Counted from the stretch's first letter, positions 35,399-44,945 are shown. The stretch: DNA of 64,000 nucleotides from Campylobacter sp. CCS1377 (GCF_040008265.1 NZ_CP155620.1:1612001-1676000), one strand, 5' to 3'. Notes: generated by a model not told the origin, from the letters alone. Numbers and translations: made by a program.

Positions 35399-38206
35399 TT
35401 ACACTCCATCTTTTGAAATACGGCACAATCCGCCTTTGGTTTCTGGAATTTGACACATAATATCATAGCCATAATTTGTCACGGTATTGGCACTTTCACC
35501 ACTTGCGTAAGGCTTAGTTCCTTGTGGGAAATTATGCGTTAAATCCACCCCTTGCATCACGCCGGTAAAATGGAAAGGTAAGAAAATCATATCTTTTGCC
35601 ACGCTAGGATTGATTTTCACACGCACACGAATTTTAGTGCCTTCTGGAGAATGCACCCAAATCATATCGCCCTTTTTAATATCTTGCTCAAGTGCAAGCT
35701 CGGGATTAATCTCACAAAACATTTCAGGCGTTAAACGCGTTAAATACATAGAAGCTCTATTTTCCATACCTGCACCATTTAAATTCACAAGTCTTGCGGT
35801 GACTAGATTAAGCGGGAATTCTTTAGAATAATCCTTAGCTTGTTGCACAGAAATAAATTTAGTATCCACGCGATAAAGTGCTTTTTGATCTTCAAAACTA
35901 GGGTATTTTTGCACTAAATCTGCTCTTGGAGAATGCAGTGGCTCTCTGTGAAGTGGAATTTGATCTTTAAAAGTCCAAACTACAGCTCTAGCCTTAGCAT
36001 TTCCATAAGGCACTACGCCTTTTTCTATACATTTAGTTGCTATGATATTACTATCATCATAAGACCAAGTTGCACCCATTTTTTCTTTTTCTTCTGCACT
36101 TAAAGTGATACCTAGAATTTTTTCTATATTATCCTTTGTGATTTGCGGATAACCGGTATTAATAGGCGAATTTAGCGGTGCATTTTTTGCCAATAAGCTC
36201 TCACCCTCATACTCGAGTCCAAAGTTGTTTCTAAAGCCCATACCGCCTTTTGCTACCTCGATATCAGTATTATAAAGCACAGGAGTTCCTGGGTGCTTAT
36301 CACTCCAGCAAGGCCAAGGAAGCCCATAATACTCCCCTGCAACCTCATCTTTGCCCTCTAAAGTCACTTCGTCAAATTTATCCCAATTTAAAGTGTGCTT
36401 TTTGAGTCTTTCAGGACTCCAACCATTAAGTCCTATACTTCTAACCGCTCTTGCGATTTCTCTTGTTGCATTTTCAGGCCAAACGATCTCACCTTTTTCA
36501 TCGCGCAAAGTCTTGGTATAATCTTCATAAAAACCTAATCTTTTAGCAAGTTCAAATAAAATTTCTTGATCTTCTTTGCTCTCATAAAGCGGATCTATAA
36601 TTTTAAATCTCCATTGTCCGCTACGATTTGTCGCTGTTACACTTCCGCTTGTTTCAAATTGCGTTGCAGCAGGTAAAAGATAAATTCCATCTTTTCTTTC
36701 AGAAATGATCCCTGCTTCATTGACAAAAGGATCAATCAAAACCAAAAGTTCTAAAGCTTCCAAACCTTCTTTAACCTTTACTTGTTGTGCGGTTGAAGTG
36801 ATACCATTTCCCATTACCATTAAAGCTTTTAAAGGTGTTCCTGCATTATCAACCTTATCATTTCCATCTTTGCCATTAAGTGCTGCAGCCCACCATCTAG
36901 CAAGTGAAAGTCCAGTTTTATGCATCCAGTCTTTACTAACAAAATTCCCCAAAAGCCACTCATAATCCACGCCCCAAATTTTGGCATAATATCTCCAAGT
37001 CGCTTCATTTAAAGCATAATAACCTGGCAAATTCTCGCTCAAACACGCCATGTCTGAGGCGCCTTGCACATTATCGTGTCCGCGTAAAATATTTACTCCG
37101 CCACCAAATTTACCTATATTTCCTAAAACCATTTGTACAATAGGTGCTAAACGCGTATTTGAAGTTCCTACGGTGTGCTGTGTTAAGCCCATAGCCCAAA
37201 CTAATGTTGCTGGTTTATTTTTAGCTACCTCATGAGTGATTTGAATGAGAAGTTCTTTAGAAACTCCAGTAACATTTTCTACCTCATCAAGAGTCCATTT
37301 TGCCGCTTCTTCACGAATTTTATCTATACCAAAAACTCTTTCATCAAGGTATTTTGTATCTTCTAAGCCCTCATCGAAAATGATTTTTAGCATTCCATAC
37401 ATAAAAGCTATATCTGTCCCTGGACGAATTCTTGCATAAATATCCGCTTTGGCTGCACTTTTAGTAAATCTAGGATCTACAACGATAAGCTTAGCCCCTT
37501 TTTCTTTTGCTTTTAAGAAATGTCTAAAGCCTACAGGGTGATTTACCGCAGGATTTGCACCAATGATAATAATGCATTTACTTCTTTGAATATCTCCAAG
37601 ATGGTTTGTCATAGCGCCATAACCAAATGTATTCGCCACACCGGCGACTGTTGCGCTGTGTCAAATTCTTGCTTGATGATCTACATTGTTTGTGCCAAAA
37701 AAAGCTGCGAATTTTCTTATATAATAAGCTTGCTCGTTATTAAGCTTTGCAGATCCTAAAAACATAACACTTTCAGGATTTTCCTTGCGATAGGTAGCTA
37801 GCTTTTCTCCAATTTCATTTAAGGCTTGTTCATAGCTGATGCGTTTCCATTCTCCATTTTCTTTTTTCATAGGATATTTTAAACGCACATGCGAACGCAC
37901 CATATCAATCATATCAGAGCCCTTACAGCAATGTCCGCCAAAACTTACAGGATGATCTTGTGCAATTTCTTGACGCACCCAAACACCATTTTGCACTTCT
38001 GCGATAATTCCACAGCCCACAGAACACGCGGTGCAAACACTTTTAACCTTTTTACTTCCTTCATAAGCTTCTTTTAATTCATCTGCATTTGCTTCTCTCA
38101 AATTTTCGCTTCTTGCAAGTAGCGGTGTAGCTAAACTTGAAAGCGCTGCCATTTTAAGAAAAGAGCGACGATTGAGCTTAATATTTTCATTTATACTTGA
38201 CATCAC
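35399..38206 (-). CDS. fdhA: Formate dehydrogenase catalytic subunit, selenoprotein (in-frame UGA)
   Basis: A 935-residue molybdo/tungsto-bis-MGD formate dehydrogenase that oxidises formate in the periplasm. An apparent stop splits it into two frames, 181 codons and then the rest. The TGA at 37661-37663 encodes selenocysteine at residue 182, in the metal-ligand context 'ARI-U-HSATVAGVANTFGYGAMTN'. The N-terminus has a Tat signal ('NRRSFLKMAALSS') and the [4Fe-4S] motif 'CTACSVGCG'. A SECIS-like hairpin follows the UGA. Overlap with the small Tat gene upstream is 4 bases. It needs SelA, SelB, SelC and FdhD, none of which is in the window. Confidence 0.95.
37637..37663 (-). promoter_or_regulatory. 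UGA selenocysteine codon and SECIS-like hairpin of fdhA
   Basis: On the minus strand, after TGA, CACA-GCG-(CAACAGT)-CGC-CGG-TGTG folds as a stem with a 7-base loop and a 3-base bulge, immediately downstream of the codon. This is the place of the bacterial SECIS, which binds SelB. The exact stem pairing is my reading and is not computed. Confidence 0.7.
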
Positions 38207-38394
38207 TCAGCCTTTATATAATATTTTTCCCAATTAGCACTTCTTTGATAAAGCACTTCTTTTTTCTTGCTTTTACCTCTAACAAGATCTTTTCTTTCTT
38301 CATCTTGCGCTAAAACTACACTTGCACCACCAAGCACTCCTGTAGCTCCTAAGGCAATAGCAGATTTTTTAAGAAATTCCCTGCGATTTTTCAC
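38203..38394 (-). CDS. Small Tat-signal protein of the formate dehydrogenase operon
   Basis: A 63-aa peptide with a full twin-arginine signal ('NRREFLKKSAIALGATG') and a short charged mature part. It matches the small 'formate dehydrogenase region TAT target' proteins found before fdhA in many bacteria. Its role is not settled and may be in FdhA maturation or the mature complex. It starts with GTG behind a strong AAGGAGG site, overlaps the TorD-like gene by 26 bp and fdhA by 4. Confidence 0.85.
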   Translation of the reverse strand: MKNRREFLKKSAIALGATGVLGGASVVLAQDEERKDLVRGKSKKKEVLYQRSANWEKYYIKAE

Positions 38395-39070
38395 GAGCCC
38401 TCCTTTGTTTGTTTGATTCTCTTCTTAAAAATTCAGAACGCGATAAATCATTTTGAACTTTTTTAGAAGATATTGTCATAGGTTTTTCAAGTTCAAAACA
38501 AAATCTTTCAAACTCCATAAATGCCATTGCGATCAAAGCAACTTGTTTGTAAAGATTTGCATTTTGATTCTCAAAAATCAGTTTTAAAAATTCATCAATG
38601 TTTTTATTGATAAGCTTTGCAAAAAGCTCTTTAGCTAAATCATTGTTTTCTTCCTTTATAAATTCACTCATTAATAAAAAGCAAAAACCTACACTGTCTT
38701 CACTTTCTTTAAAATTCTTCTCATTACGACGCAAAGAACTTTTTGCTAAAATTTGCTTCACATTTAATAAAGCTTTTGAATTTTCAAAACCTTCTTCTAT
38801 ATAAGAAAAAGTTGTGGGGATAGCATTCTTTAAAGTCAAAAAAAGCTTGTCGTATTCTTCATAAAAATCTTTAGGACTTTGCGTTTTTTCTAAATTCTCA
38901 AGCAAAAAATCAAAACAAGACGCCAAACTTTCATCAAAAAGCCCCTGTTTCATAGCACTTAAATACTCATTTAAATGCGTTAATCTTTGCCCAGAAAGCG
39001 AGAAGGTAAAAAGTTCCCCTAAACACTTATAATAAAGACTTCTAGCAATTTTTAGTTTTGAAATATCCAT
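38369..39070 (-). CDS. TorD/DmsD-family chaperone for the formate dehydrogenase
   Basis: A ~233-aa helical cytoplasmic protein of the TorD family, which binds Tat signals of molybdoenzymes and guards cofactor insertion. 'SLYYKCLGELFTFSL' near the N-terminus and 'YEEYDKLFLTLKNAIPTTFSYIEEGF' are family blocks. I prefer the ATG at 39070 over the GTG at 39079. Being first in the operon next to fdhA, it very likely serves FdhA. Its C-terminus is basic ('RRESNKQRRAREKSQG'). Confidence 0.82.
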   Translation of the reverse strand: MDISKLKIARSLYYKCLGELFTFSLSGQRLTHLNEYLSAMKQGLFDESLASCFDFLLENLEKTQSPKDFYEEYDKLFLTLKNAIPTTFSYIEEGFENSKALLNVKQILAKSSLRRNEKNFKESEDSVGFCFLLMSEFIKEENNDLAKELFAKLINKNIDEFLKLIFENQNANLYKQVALIAMAFMEFERFCFELEKPMTISSKKVQNDLSRSEFLRRESNKQRRAREKSQGIS

Positions 39071-39109
39071 AACTTTCACTTTAAAAAAATTGATAAAACC
39101 ACAACAAAA

Positions 39110-39115
39110 ATTATA
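39110..39115 (-). promoter_or_regulatory. -10 box of the formate dehydrogenase operon
   Basis: TATAAT on the minus strand about 40 bases before the chaperone start. The upstream 140 bp also hold the TATCAA-AA-TTGATA palindrome at 39208-39221. Confidence 0.5.
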
Positions 39116-39207
39116 TTATGCCAAAAGTGCGTAATATTTACTTTTTGTTTGATTTTTTATCGCTTTTAATGGTAATACTATTTAAATTAAAAATCACTGA
39201 ATTTAAC

Positions 39208-39221
39208 TATCAAAATTGATA
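39208..39221. promoter_or_regulatory. Palindrome TATCAA-AA-TTGATA upstream of the fdh operon
   Basis: A perfect 6+2+6 inverted repeat about 95 bp upstream of the fdh -10. It could be a regulator site; the family is not recognised. It is distinct from the nspC terminator that follows at 39238. Confidence 0.4.
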
Positions 39222-39237
39222 ATTTAGGAGTTTGAAA

Positions 39238-39270
39238 GATTTAAAAAATACAAATGCTATTTTTTAAATC
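39238..39270 (-). terminator. Terminator of nspC
   Basis: Perfect 13-bp stem (arms GATTTAAAAAATA and TATTTTTTAAATC, loop of 7) lying 38 bp after the nspC stop. The all-A/T stem ends in a T-rich arm on the minus strand. Confidence 0.65.
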
Positions 39271-39307
39271 TTGTATCTTTTTAATTAATTATGCTAAATA
39301 TACATAA

Positions 39308-40465
39308 TTAATTTCTTTTAGAATAATTCTCATAAGAAAATTCGCGCACCATTTCTAACTCATTTTTTGAATTTAAGAACATTAAATTCGGCAATCTCAC
39401 TCCATTAAAAGTCGTATTTTTTACTATGGTATAGTGAATTTGATCCAAAAATACCACTTTATCACCTATATTTAATTTTTTATCAAAAGCATACTCGCCC
39501 ATCACATCACCAGCTAAGCAGGTATTTCCAGTAAGCCAATAAGCAAATTCGCCTTTTTTTAAATCTGAAATTTTTTCATTTTCTCTCGTGGCTAAAATTC
39601 TAGCATTTTTTACTTCACTTGTATAAGGCATGATGATAGTATCTGGCATATGTGCTTCACTTGAAGTATCTAAAATGACAATTTGCTTTTCATTTTCTAC
39701 TATATCAATCACACTAGCGACTAAATTCCCACTCTGCCAACCTACCGCTTCGCCTGGTTCAAGATAAACTTGCACACCATATTTATCACTAAATTTTTTA
39801 CAAATATCAATGAGTTTTTGCACATCATAGCCTTTTTTAGTAATATGATGACCACCACCAAAATTTACCCATTTTACCTTTCTTATCCATGGACTAAATC
39901 TATTTTCAAATGCTCTTAAAACTGCCTCTAAAGCATCTGCACTCTCTTCACAAAGTGCGTGAAAATGAAGACCGCTAAGCCCTTCTAAATTTGTATCTTC
40001 TAAATCTTTAGCACGAATTCCAAGTCTTGAATATCTTCCACAAGGATTATAAAGCTCTTTTGGTGCCAAAGAAAACTCTACATTGCAACGAATTCCTAAA
40101 GATTTTTCTTTTGCTTTTTCTTTAAATTTTTCAAATTGATTTAAAGAATTAAACACTAAATGATGTGATAAATTTATTATTTCATCCATTTCATCATCTT
40201 TAAAAGCAGGAGAATAAGTATGAATTTCCTTATCCATAAATTCTTTAGCAAATTTTGCTTCCCAAAGCCCACTACAAGTACAACCTTGTAAATATTCTCC
40301 CACGATTTTCATCGCCCTTGAAAAGGCAAAACCCTTTAAAGCCAAAAGCACTTTTGTACCACTTTTTTCTCCCACACTTGCTAAAAGCTCACAATTTTTT
40401 CTAAGTTTATCTTCTTCTAAAATATAAGCTGGAGTAGTTTTTAACCCATCTAAATAATCTAACAT
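39308..40465 (-). CDS. nspC: Carboxynorspermidine/carboxyspermidine decarboxylase
   Basis: A ~385-aa PLP enzyme of the alanine-racemase fold that decarboxylates carboxyspermidine, making spermidine by the pathway used by Campylobacter, which lacks the SAM-decarboxylase route. 'KTTPAYILEEDKLRKNCELL' and 'VLLALKGFAFSRAMK' (PLP lysine) open the protein. 'VNFGGGHHITKKGYDV' and 'YLEPGEAVGWQSGNLV' are signature blocks, and 'CLAGDVMGEYAF' holds the substrate cysteine. Three ATG codons occur in a row. I choose 40465 because AAAAGG then stands 6 bases upstream; 40471 and 40513 remain possible. The partner dehydrogenase is not in the window. Confidence 0.92.
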   Translation of the reverse strand: MLDYLDGLKTTPAYILEEDKLRKNCELLASVGEKSGTKVLLALKGFAFSRAMKIVGEYLQGCTCSGLWEAKFAKEFMDKEIHTYSPAFKDDEMDEIINLSHHLVFNSLNQFEKFKEKAKEKSLGIRCNVEFSLAPKELYNPCGRYSRLGIRAKDLEDTNLEGLSGLHFHALCEESADALEAVLRAFENRFSPWIRKVKWVNFGGGHHITKKGYDVQKLIDICKKFSDKYGVQVYLEPGEAVGWQSGNLVASVIDIVENEKQIVILDTSSEAHMPDTIIMPYTSEVKNARILATRENEKISDLKKGEFAYWLTGNTCLAGDVMGEYAFDKKLNIGDKVVFLDQIHYTIVKNTTFNGVRLPNLMFLNSKNELEMVREFSYENYSKRN

Positions 40466-40523
40466 CATCATCCTTTTAAATTTATTGCAAAATGATACCA
40501 AATTTCTTAACATTTAAATAAAT

Positions 40524-40537
40524 TGATAATTGATAAT
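40524..40537. promoter_or_regulatory. TTGATAA tandem motif between nspC and cueO
   Basis: TTGATAATTGATAA is two 7-bp direct repeats, extended by a further T. The GATAAT hexamers resemble half sites of a Fur box, in the shared promoter region of divergent nspC and cueO. Evidence is by eye only. Confidence 0.3.
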
Positions 40538-40565
40538 ATTTACCAATTTGTAAAAATTAACTTAT

Positions 40566-40571
40566 ATAATT
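40566..40571 (+). promoter_or_regulatory. -10 box of cueO
   Basis: TATAAT on the plus strand, 40 bases before the cueO ATG. The gene has AAGGA 8-10 bases before its start. Confidence 0.55.
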
Positions 40572-40610
40572 TCAGCCGTAATTTTAAATCTAACTAAAAA
40601 AGGAAAAATA

Positions 40611-42152
40611 ATGGATAGAAGAACCTTTCTTAAATTTAATACCTTAGGTTTAGCAAGTGTAAGTTTTGCTTATGCTATGGATCATTCTAAAATGAATCAC
40701 GGCACAATGGATCACTCAAACCATAATAATATGAATACTTCTTTTATTGACTTTGCACCTAAAGATTTAAAACTTTTAAATATTAACGAAATTGCAAGCG
40801 GGAAAAAATTAGCTCCTTTAACACTTCTTAAAAATGAAAGCAAAGAAAAAAATTTCTTTCGCGCCACTATAGAAATAGCAGAGAGTGAGATAGAAATTGC
40901 CAAGGGCAAAAAAACCAAATGCTACACTTATAATAAACTCATCCCTGGCCCAAAAATCGAGGCATATGAAGGCGATACTATAGAAATTCTAGTTAAAAAT
41001 AAACTAAATGAAGCCACTACTATCCATTGGCATGGTATGCCTGTACCACCTGAACAAGATGGCAATCCACACGATCCAATACTTGCTGGAAGAGAAAGAA
41101 TTTATCGCTTTACCTTACCAATGGGAAGTGCAGGAACTTATTGGTATCATCCACATCCTCACTATACAACCTCAAAACAAGTTTTTAAAGGACTTGCGGG
41201 AGTGTTTATAGTCAAAGCTAAAAAAGATGCATTGTCACATTTAAAAGAACAAGATTGGGTAATTAGTGATTTAAGACTTGATGAAAACGCACAAATTCCA
41301 AGCAATACCTTAGTCGACTGGTTAAACGGCAGAGAAGGAGAAATTGTCTTAATCAACGGACAACTAAAGCCTAAAATCGAAGTTGATAATCAAAGAATTC
41401 GCATTTATAACTTCTGTGCAGCTAGGTATTTAAATTTGCGTCTTAGCGGGGCTAAATTTGTACTTGTAGGCACAGATGGCGGACTTATAGAAAAACCTGT
41501 TGAAATGCAAGAACTTTTCTTAAGCCCTGCAAGTCGCGTGGAAGTTTTAATCACAAGTGATAAAAAAGGCGAAGTAAAACTTGAAAGTACATATTATAAT
41601 AGAGATAAAATGATGGTAAAAGAAAGCCCATATACTCTACATTTAGCTGATGTTAATATTAAAAATAGCGCTAAAAATATCCCGCAAATTTTAAGACAAC
41701 TTCCACCTTTAGAAGAGCCAAAAAATTTCAAAGAAATTATTATGAGCGAAGATCATCATAAAATGCATGGCATTATGAAAAAAAGCGAAAGTGAAATGAA
41801 AAGCGCATTAGCTTCTATGTTTTTACTTAATGGCAAGGTTTTTGATATGAAAAGAGTGGATGAAAGATCAAAACTTGACGAAACAGAAGATTGGATCATC
41901 ATCAATAAGTCTCACATGGATCATCCTTTCCATATACATGGAACACAATTTGAACTCATCTCATCTAAATTTAAAGGCGAGCTTAAAAAAGCAGAATTTA
42001 GAGCCTTAAGAGACACAATCAATGTGCGCCCAAATGAAGAATTAAGACTAAGAATGAAACAAGAATTTGTAGGACTTAGAATGTATCATTGTCATATTTT
42101 AGAACACGAAGATTTAGGAATGATGGCAAGTTTAGAAGTTGTTGAAAAATAA
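40611..42152 (+). CDS. cueO: CueO-like multicopper oxidase
   Basis: A 513-aa periplasmic copper oxidase that protects against copper by oxidising Cu(I). A twin-arginine signal starts at residue 2-3 ('MDRRTFLKFNTLGLASVS'). It is followed by a His/Met-rich segment ('MDHSKMNHGTMDHSNHNNM') that could bind copper. The four copper-binding blocks are visible: 'IHWHGMPVP', 'GTYWYHPHPH', 'HPFHIHGTQF' and 'RMYHCHILEHEDLGMM', covering the T1 His-Cys-His-Met set. A second Met/His segment ('MSEDHHKMHGIMKKSESEMKSALASMF') lies before the T1 site. Length is usual. Confidence 0.93.
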   Translation: MDRRTFLKFNTLGLASVSFAYAMDHSKMNHGTMDHSNHNNMNTSFIDFAPKDLKLLNINEIASGKKLAPLTLLKNESKEKNFFRATIEIAESEIEIAKGKKTKCYTYNKLIPGPKIEAYEGDTIEILVKNKLNEATTIHWHGMPVPPEQDGNPHDPILAGRERIYRFTLPMGSAGTYWYHPHPHYTTSKQVFKGLAGVFIVKAKKDALSHLKEQDWVISDLRLDENAQIPSNTLVDWLNGREGEIVLINGQLKPKIEVDNQRIRIYNFCAARYLNLRLSGAKFVLVGTDGGLIEKPVEMQELFLSPASRVEVLITSDKKGEVKLESTYYNRDKMMVKESPYTLHLADVNIKNSAKNIPQILRQLPPLEEPKNFKEIIMSEDHHKMHGIMKKSESEMKSALASMFLLNGKVFDMKRVDERSKLDETEDWIIINKSHMDHPFHIHGTQFELISSKFKGELKKAEFRALRDTINVRPNEELRLRMKQEFVGLRMYHCHILEHEDLGMMASLEVVEK

Positions 42153-42180
42153 TTGGCTGTTTTGTATTGTCATTGTGAGT

Positions 42181-42214
42181 ATTCTTCGTCATTCTGAGCC
42201 TTTAGGCGAAGAAT
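42181..42214. repeat. REP-like imperfect hairpin
   Basis: Arms ATTCTTCG (42181-42188) and CGAAGAAT (42207-42214) with an inner GCC-TTTA-GGC hairpin. The TCATTCTGAGCC...GAAGAATCT pattern is seen in intergenic repeats of several bacterial genomes. It lies just past the cueO stop and could also end its transcription. Confidence 0.5.
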
Positions 42215-42334
42215 CTCCCACTCGCACACTTTTATTATTGCTCTAAGTAAAGCATAATAAAAAACCAAAAAGTAATGTTTTAAAAATTTTATTTACTCTT
42301 TATAAGTTTTCATACAAATTTAAGTTTAATTTTA

Positions 42335-42353
42335 GGGGGGGGGGGATTATAAT
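42335..42353 (+). promoter_or_regulatory. Phase-variable promoter: 11-G tract directly before TATAAT
   Basis: A homopolymer of 11 G residues (42335-42345) is followed after two bases by TATAAT (42348-42353). The autotransporter ATG is 36 bases further on. The G tract occupies the spacer between the -10 and the A/T-periodic upstream element, so length changes by slippage should alter promoter strength. The gene has AAGGAG before its ATG. Confidence 0.75.
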
Positions 42354-42388
42354 TTTTCCTTTTTTAAACAAAAAATCAAGGAGAAATT

Positions 42389-44662
42389 ATGACGAAAATT
42401 TCATTTTCGGCAAGTAAAGTTTTAGTAGGTTTTAGCTTAGGTGCTGTGCTTTGTAGTAATGCAATGGCAATAAATTTGAATTCTAAAAATGCCTTAGCTG
42501 AAGCTCCGACAACGCCAATTGAAATAGAACTAGGTAGAACTAGTGGAAAAAATCTGCAAGATTATTTTGAAGTTAAAGGGCAAGATGTAGTTTTAATTGA
42601 TAGAGATAGTTTAAAAGGCAATGATTTAACCATAAAATCAAATATTTCTAGGTTTGATGATGAAGGTTTTTTAAATCCAGAAGGTAAAGATATCGATACT
42701 GATGAATTTAAATATGTCTTTAATTTGGGCGATAAAAATACTTTAAATATCGAAAATGTTAGTATGGGAAGTTCTAGCATTGCAAATCTTTATGTAAATG
42801 CTAAAGAAACTATACTAAAAGATATGAATTTATATGTTAATCAAAGTGGCTCGGTGATCAATGGAGATTTAAGCCTTAGCGGAACTAGCTTGGTAGATAA
42901 TGATGCGTTAAAAGGCTCAAGAGTATCTGTATATGGCAATGATCTTATCGTGAATGGAAATTTAAATGCAAATAATACCTTTTTTGAATTTGGAAATCCT
43001 TACGCAACGCAAAATTATTCTATAAAAGTTGCTAAAAATGTAAATATCACTAATTCTAAATTTAGTGTAAATGGCACATCTTTTAAAGATTTGCTTTATA
43101 AAGATACACTTTTAATCCAAGCGCAAGGATTTAATAAAGACATAAGCACATCAAATACAGCCGAAGCTTCATATGGCAAATTTGCAAGTGATTATATCAA
43201 TATAGATAAAAGTCAAGATACCTTTCAAAGTATAGTACTTGATGACACTTTGGTGGATTACAATTTAAAAGAAGTAAATTGCGGATCTAGCAAATGCTTG
43301 GTAGCAGATGGCAAAGCGACTGATACTTTAAAAGATACCCTAACCCAATTAAAAATTGACTCAGCTATGCTAGGAAAACTAATAGGAGAATTTAGCAATC
43401 CTGAAGATCAAGAAATAAAAGCTCAGCTTGAAGAACAAAAAACAAAATTAGATGAAATAATACAAAAAGGCGAAAACAATCCAAACTTAGACAAAGAAGT
43501 AGTAAAATTATATGGACTAAAAGAAGGAAGTGCCGATTATCAAGCTGTGCTTAATCTTAGAGGTATTGCAGACCGACTTGCAGATCAAGGTTTAGGACTA
43601 GATCTAAAAAGTCTTAGCGGCGTCAAACTAGCCCTTAATATCAAAAAAGACACAGACAACACAGGTAAAGCTATCTCAAATCTAAACTCTGCTTCAAATG
43701 CAACCAATACAACCATGAACATAAGCAATGATGTATCCATAGGACAAAGAGTAGCAATGCTAAATAATCCTTATGGAAACTATGCTTCAAGACTTTCTAA
43801 ACTTAGATTTGCAAACACTGATATGGCTGGAAATTATTTAGATGATTATAAAAACAGTATTTGGGCTAATGCTTTTGGTGGTGCAAATATTATAGATGGC
43901 GATAGTGGGGCTATATATGGTGCTACTATAGGCGGGGATAGACAGATTAATGATAGTGTATTATTAGGGACTTATTTTACTTATGCAAGCTCAAAAATCA
44001 AAGATAATGGCTTAGAGCAAGATAGTGATAATTTCCAATTAGGGCTTTATTCTACTATTAATATCGCACCTAAATGGGAACTTGGCTTAAGAGCATACGC
44101 ACAACTTTCTCCGACCGATCAAAGCAATATTACCACACAAGGTTTAGCAACTTCTGATTTTACAAGCAAATTCTTTGGTTTAAGTGCAAATGTGGGTCGT
44201 GTGTTTGATTTTAGTGATAATACTTTATTTATCAAACCTTTTGCGGGTGTAAATTATTATCTTTCTTATACTCCAGATTATAAAGAAAATAACGCACTTG
44301 GCGGATTTAATATCGATTCTATGACTAATAATTCTGTAAGTTTAGAGCTTGGTGCTGAGTTTAGAAAATATATGAGTGAAAGCTCTTATCTTTTCATCAC
44401 TCCAAAGATAGAACAATTTATTATTAATAGTGGAGATGATTATGTTGCAAATTTATCTATTGGCAATGCTTTCTTTAGCAATGTAAAAGCTAATGATAAG
44501 AAAAAAACTTATGGACAAATCATCGTAGGCGGTAATGTAGATATTAATGAGAAATTCAGTCTTAATGCAGGTATTGGTGCTAAGCAAATCTTAGCAGGCA
44601 AAGTAGATAGCAAAAACGAAACCTATGTGAGTGGGCAAGTTGGGTTTAAATATAGATTCTAA
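42389..44662 (+). CDS. Autotransporter (type Va) outer-membrane protein
   Basis: A 757-aa surface protein. An extended signal peptide (residues 1-27, ending 'AVLCSNAMA') leads into a passenger of about 430 residues. Parts of the passenger look like a parallel beta-helix ('DLIVNGNLNANNTFFEFGN', 'NVNITNSKFSVNGTS'), and a helical linker is at about 310-440. The C-terminal ~280 residues form the translocating beta-barrel, starting near 'SIWANAFGGANIIDGDSGAIYGATIGGD' and ending in the aromatic signature 'GQVGFKYRF'. Passenger function is not known; adhesion is common in the family. Two cysteines are close together in 'VNCGSSKCLV'. Expression is probably phase-variable through the upstream poly-G. 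Confidence 0.9.
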   Translation: MTKISFSASKVLVGFSLGAVLCSNAMAINLNSKNALAEAPTTPIEIELGRTSGKNLQDYFEVKGQDVVLIDRDSLKGNDLTIKSNISRFDDEGFLNPEGKDIDTDEFKYVFNLGDKNTLNIENVSMGSSSIANLYVNAKETILKDMNLYVNQSGSVINGDLSLSGTSLVDNDALKGSRVSVYGNDLIVNGNLNANNTFFEFGNPYATQNYSIKVAKNVNITNSKFSVNGTSFKDLLYKDTLLIQAQGFNKDISTSNTAEASYGKFASDYINIDKSQDTFQSIVLDDTLVDYNLKEVNCGSSKCLVADGKATDTLKDTLTQLKIDSAMLGKLIGEFSNPEDQEIKAQLEEQKTKLDEIIQKGENNPNLDKEVVKLYGLKEGSADYQAVLNLRGIADRLADQGLGLDLKSLSGVKLALNIKKDTDNTGKAISNLNSASNATNTTMNISNDVSIGQRVAMLNNPYGNYASRLSKLRFANTDMAGNYLDDYKNSIWANAFGGANIIDGDSGAIYGATIGGDRQINDSVLLGTYFTYASSKIKDNGLEQDSDNFQLGLYSTINIAPKWELGLRAYAQLSPTDQSNITTQGLATSDFTSKFFGLSANVGRVFDFSDNTLFIKPFAGVNYYLSYTPDYKENNALGGFNIDSMTNNSVSLELGAEFRKYMSESSYLFITPKIEQFIINSGDDYVANLSIGNAFFSNVKANDKKKTYGQIIVGGNVDINEKFSLNAGIGAKQILAGKVDSKNETYVSGQVGFKYRF

Positions 44663-44724
44663 GGATTTAAAGCTCAGTAAAATGAATCTATTTTGTTTTA
44701 CTTAGCTAAGTTTATTTTAACCAA

Positions 44725-44755
44725 GTAAAGTGAAATTCAATCACTTTACTTTTTT
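44725..44755 (+). terminator. Intrinsic terminator of the autotransporter gene
   Basis: Perfect 9-bp stem GTAAAGTGA / TCACTTTAC, loop of 7, then six T. It lies 63 bases past the stop. The rest of the 318-bp gap to moaD is A/T-rich and holds the moaD promoter. Confidence 0.85.
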
Positions 44756-44945
44756 ACAAAAGATTTTAAAGATTTTATTAAAACTCTTTTTTCTTTGAGA
44801 ATTCCTCTACCATAAAAGAAGTGATTTTGTTTTTTTGTGGTTTTTTAATTGTTTTGATTTTTAAAATTTATTTTTATGTAAATTTTTTATTTCTTTAAGA
44901 TTTTCATCTATCCTATTTTTTTAAAACAAAATCTAAAAAATTTAA

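Noticed and set aside
37639-37663. fdhA as two genes or a pseudogene with a stop
   Set aside because: The UGA sits at the exact selenocysteine position of formate dehydrogenase, both halves are in the same frame, and a hairpin follows.
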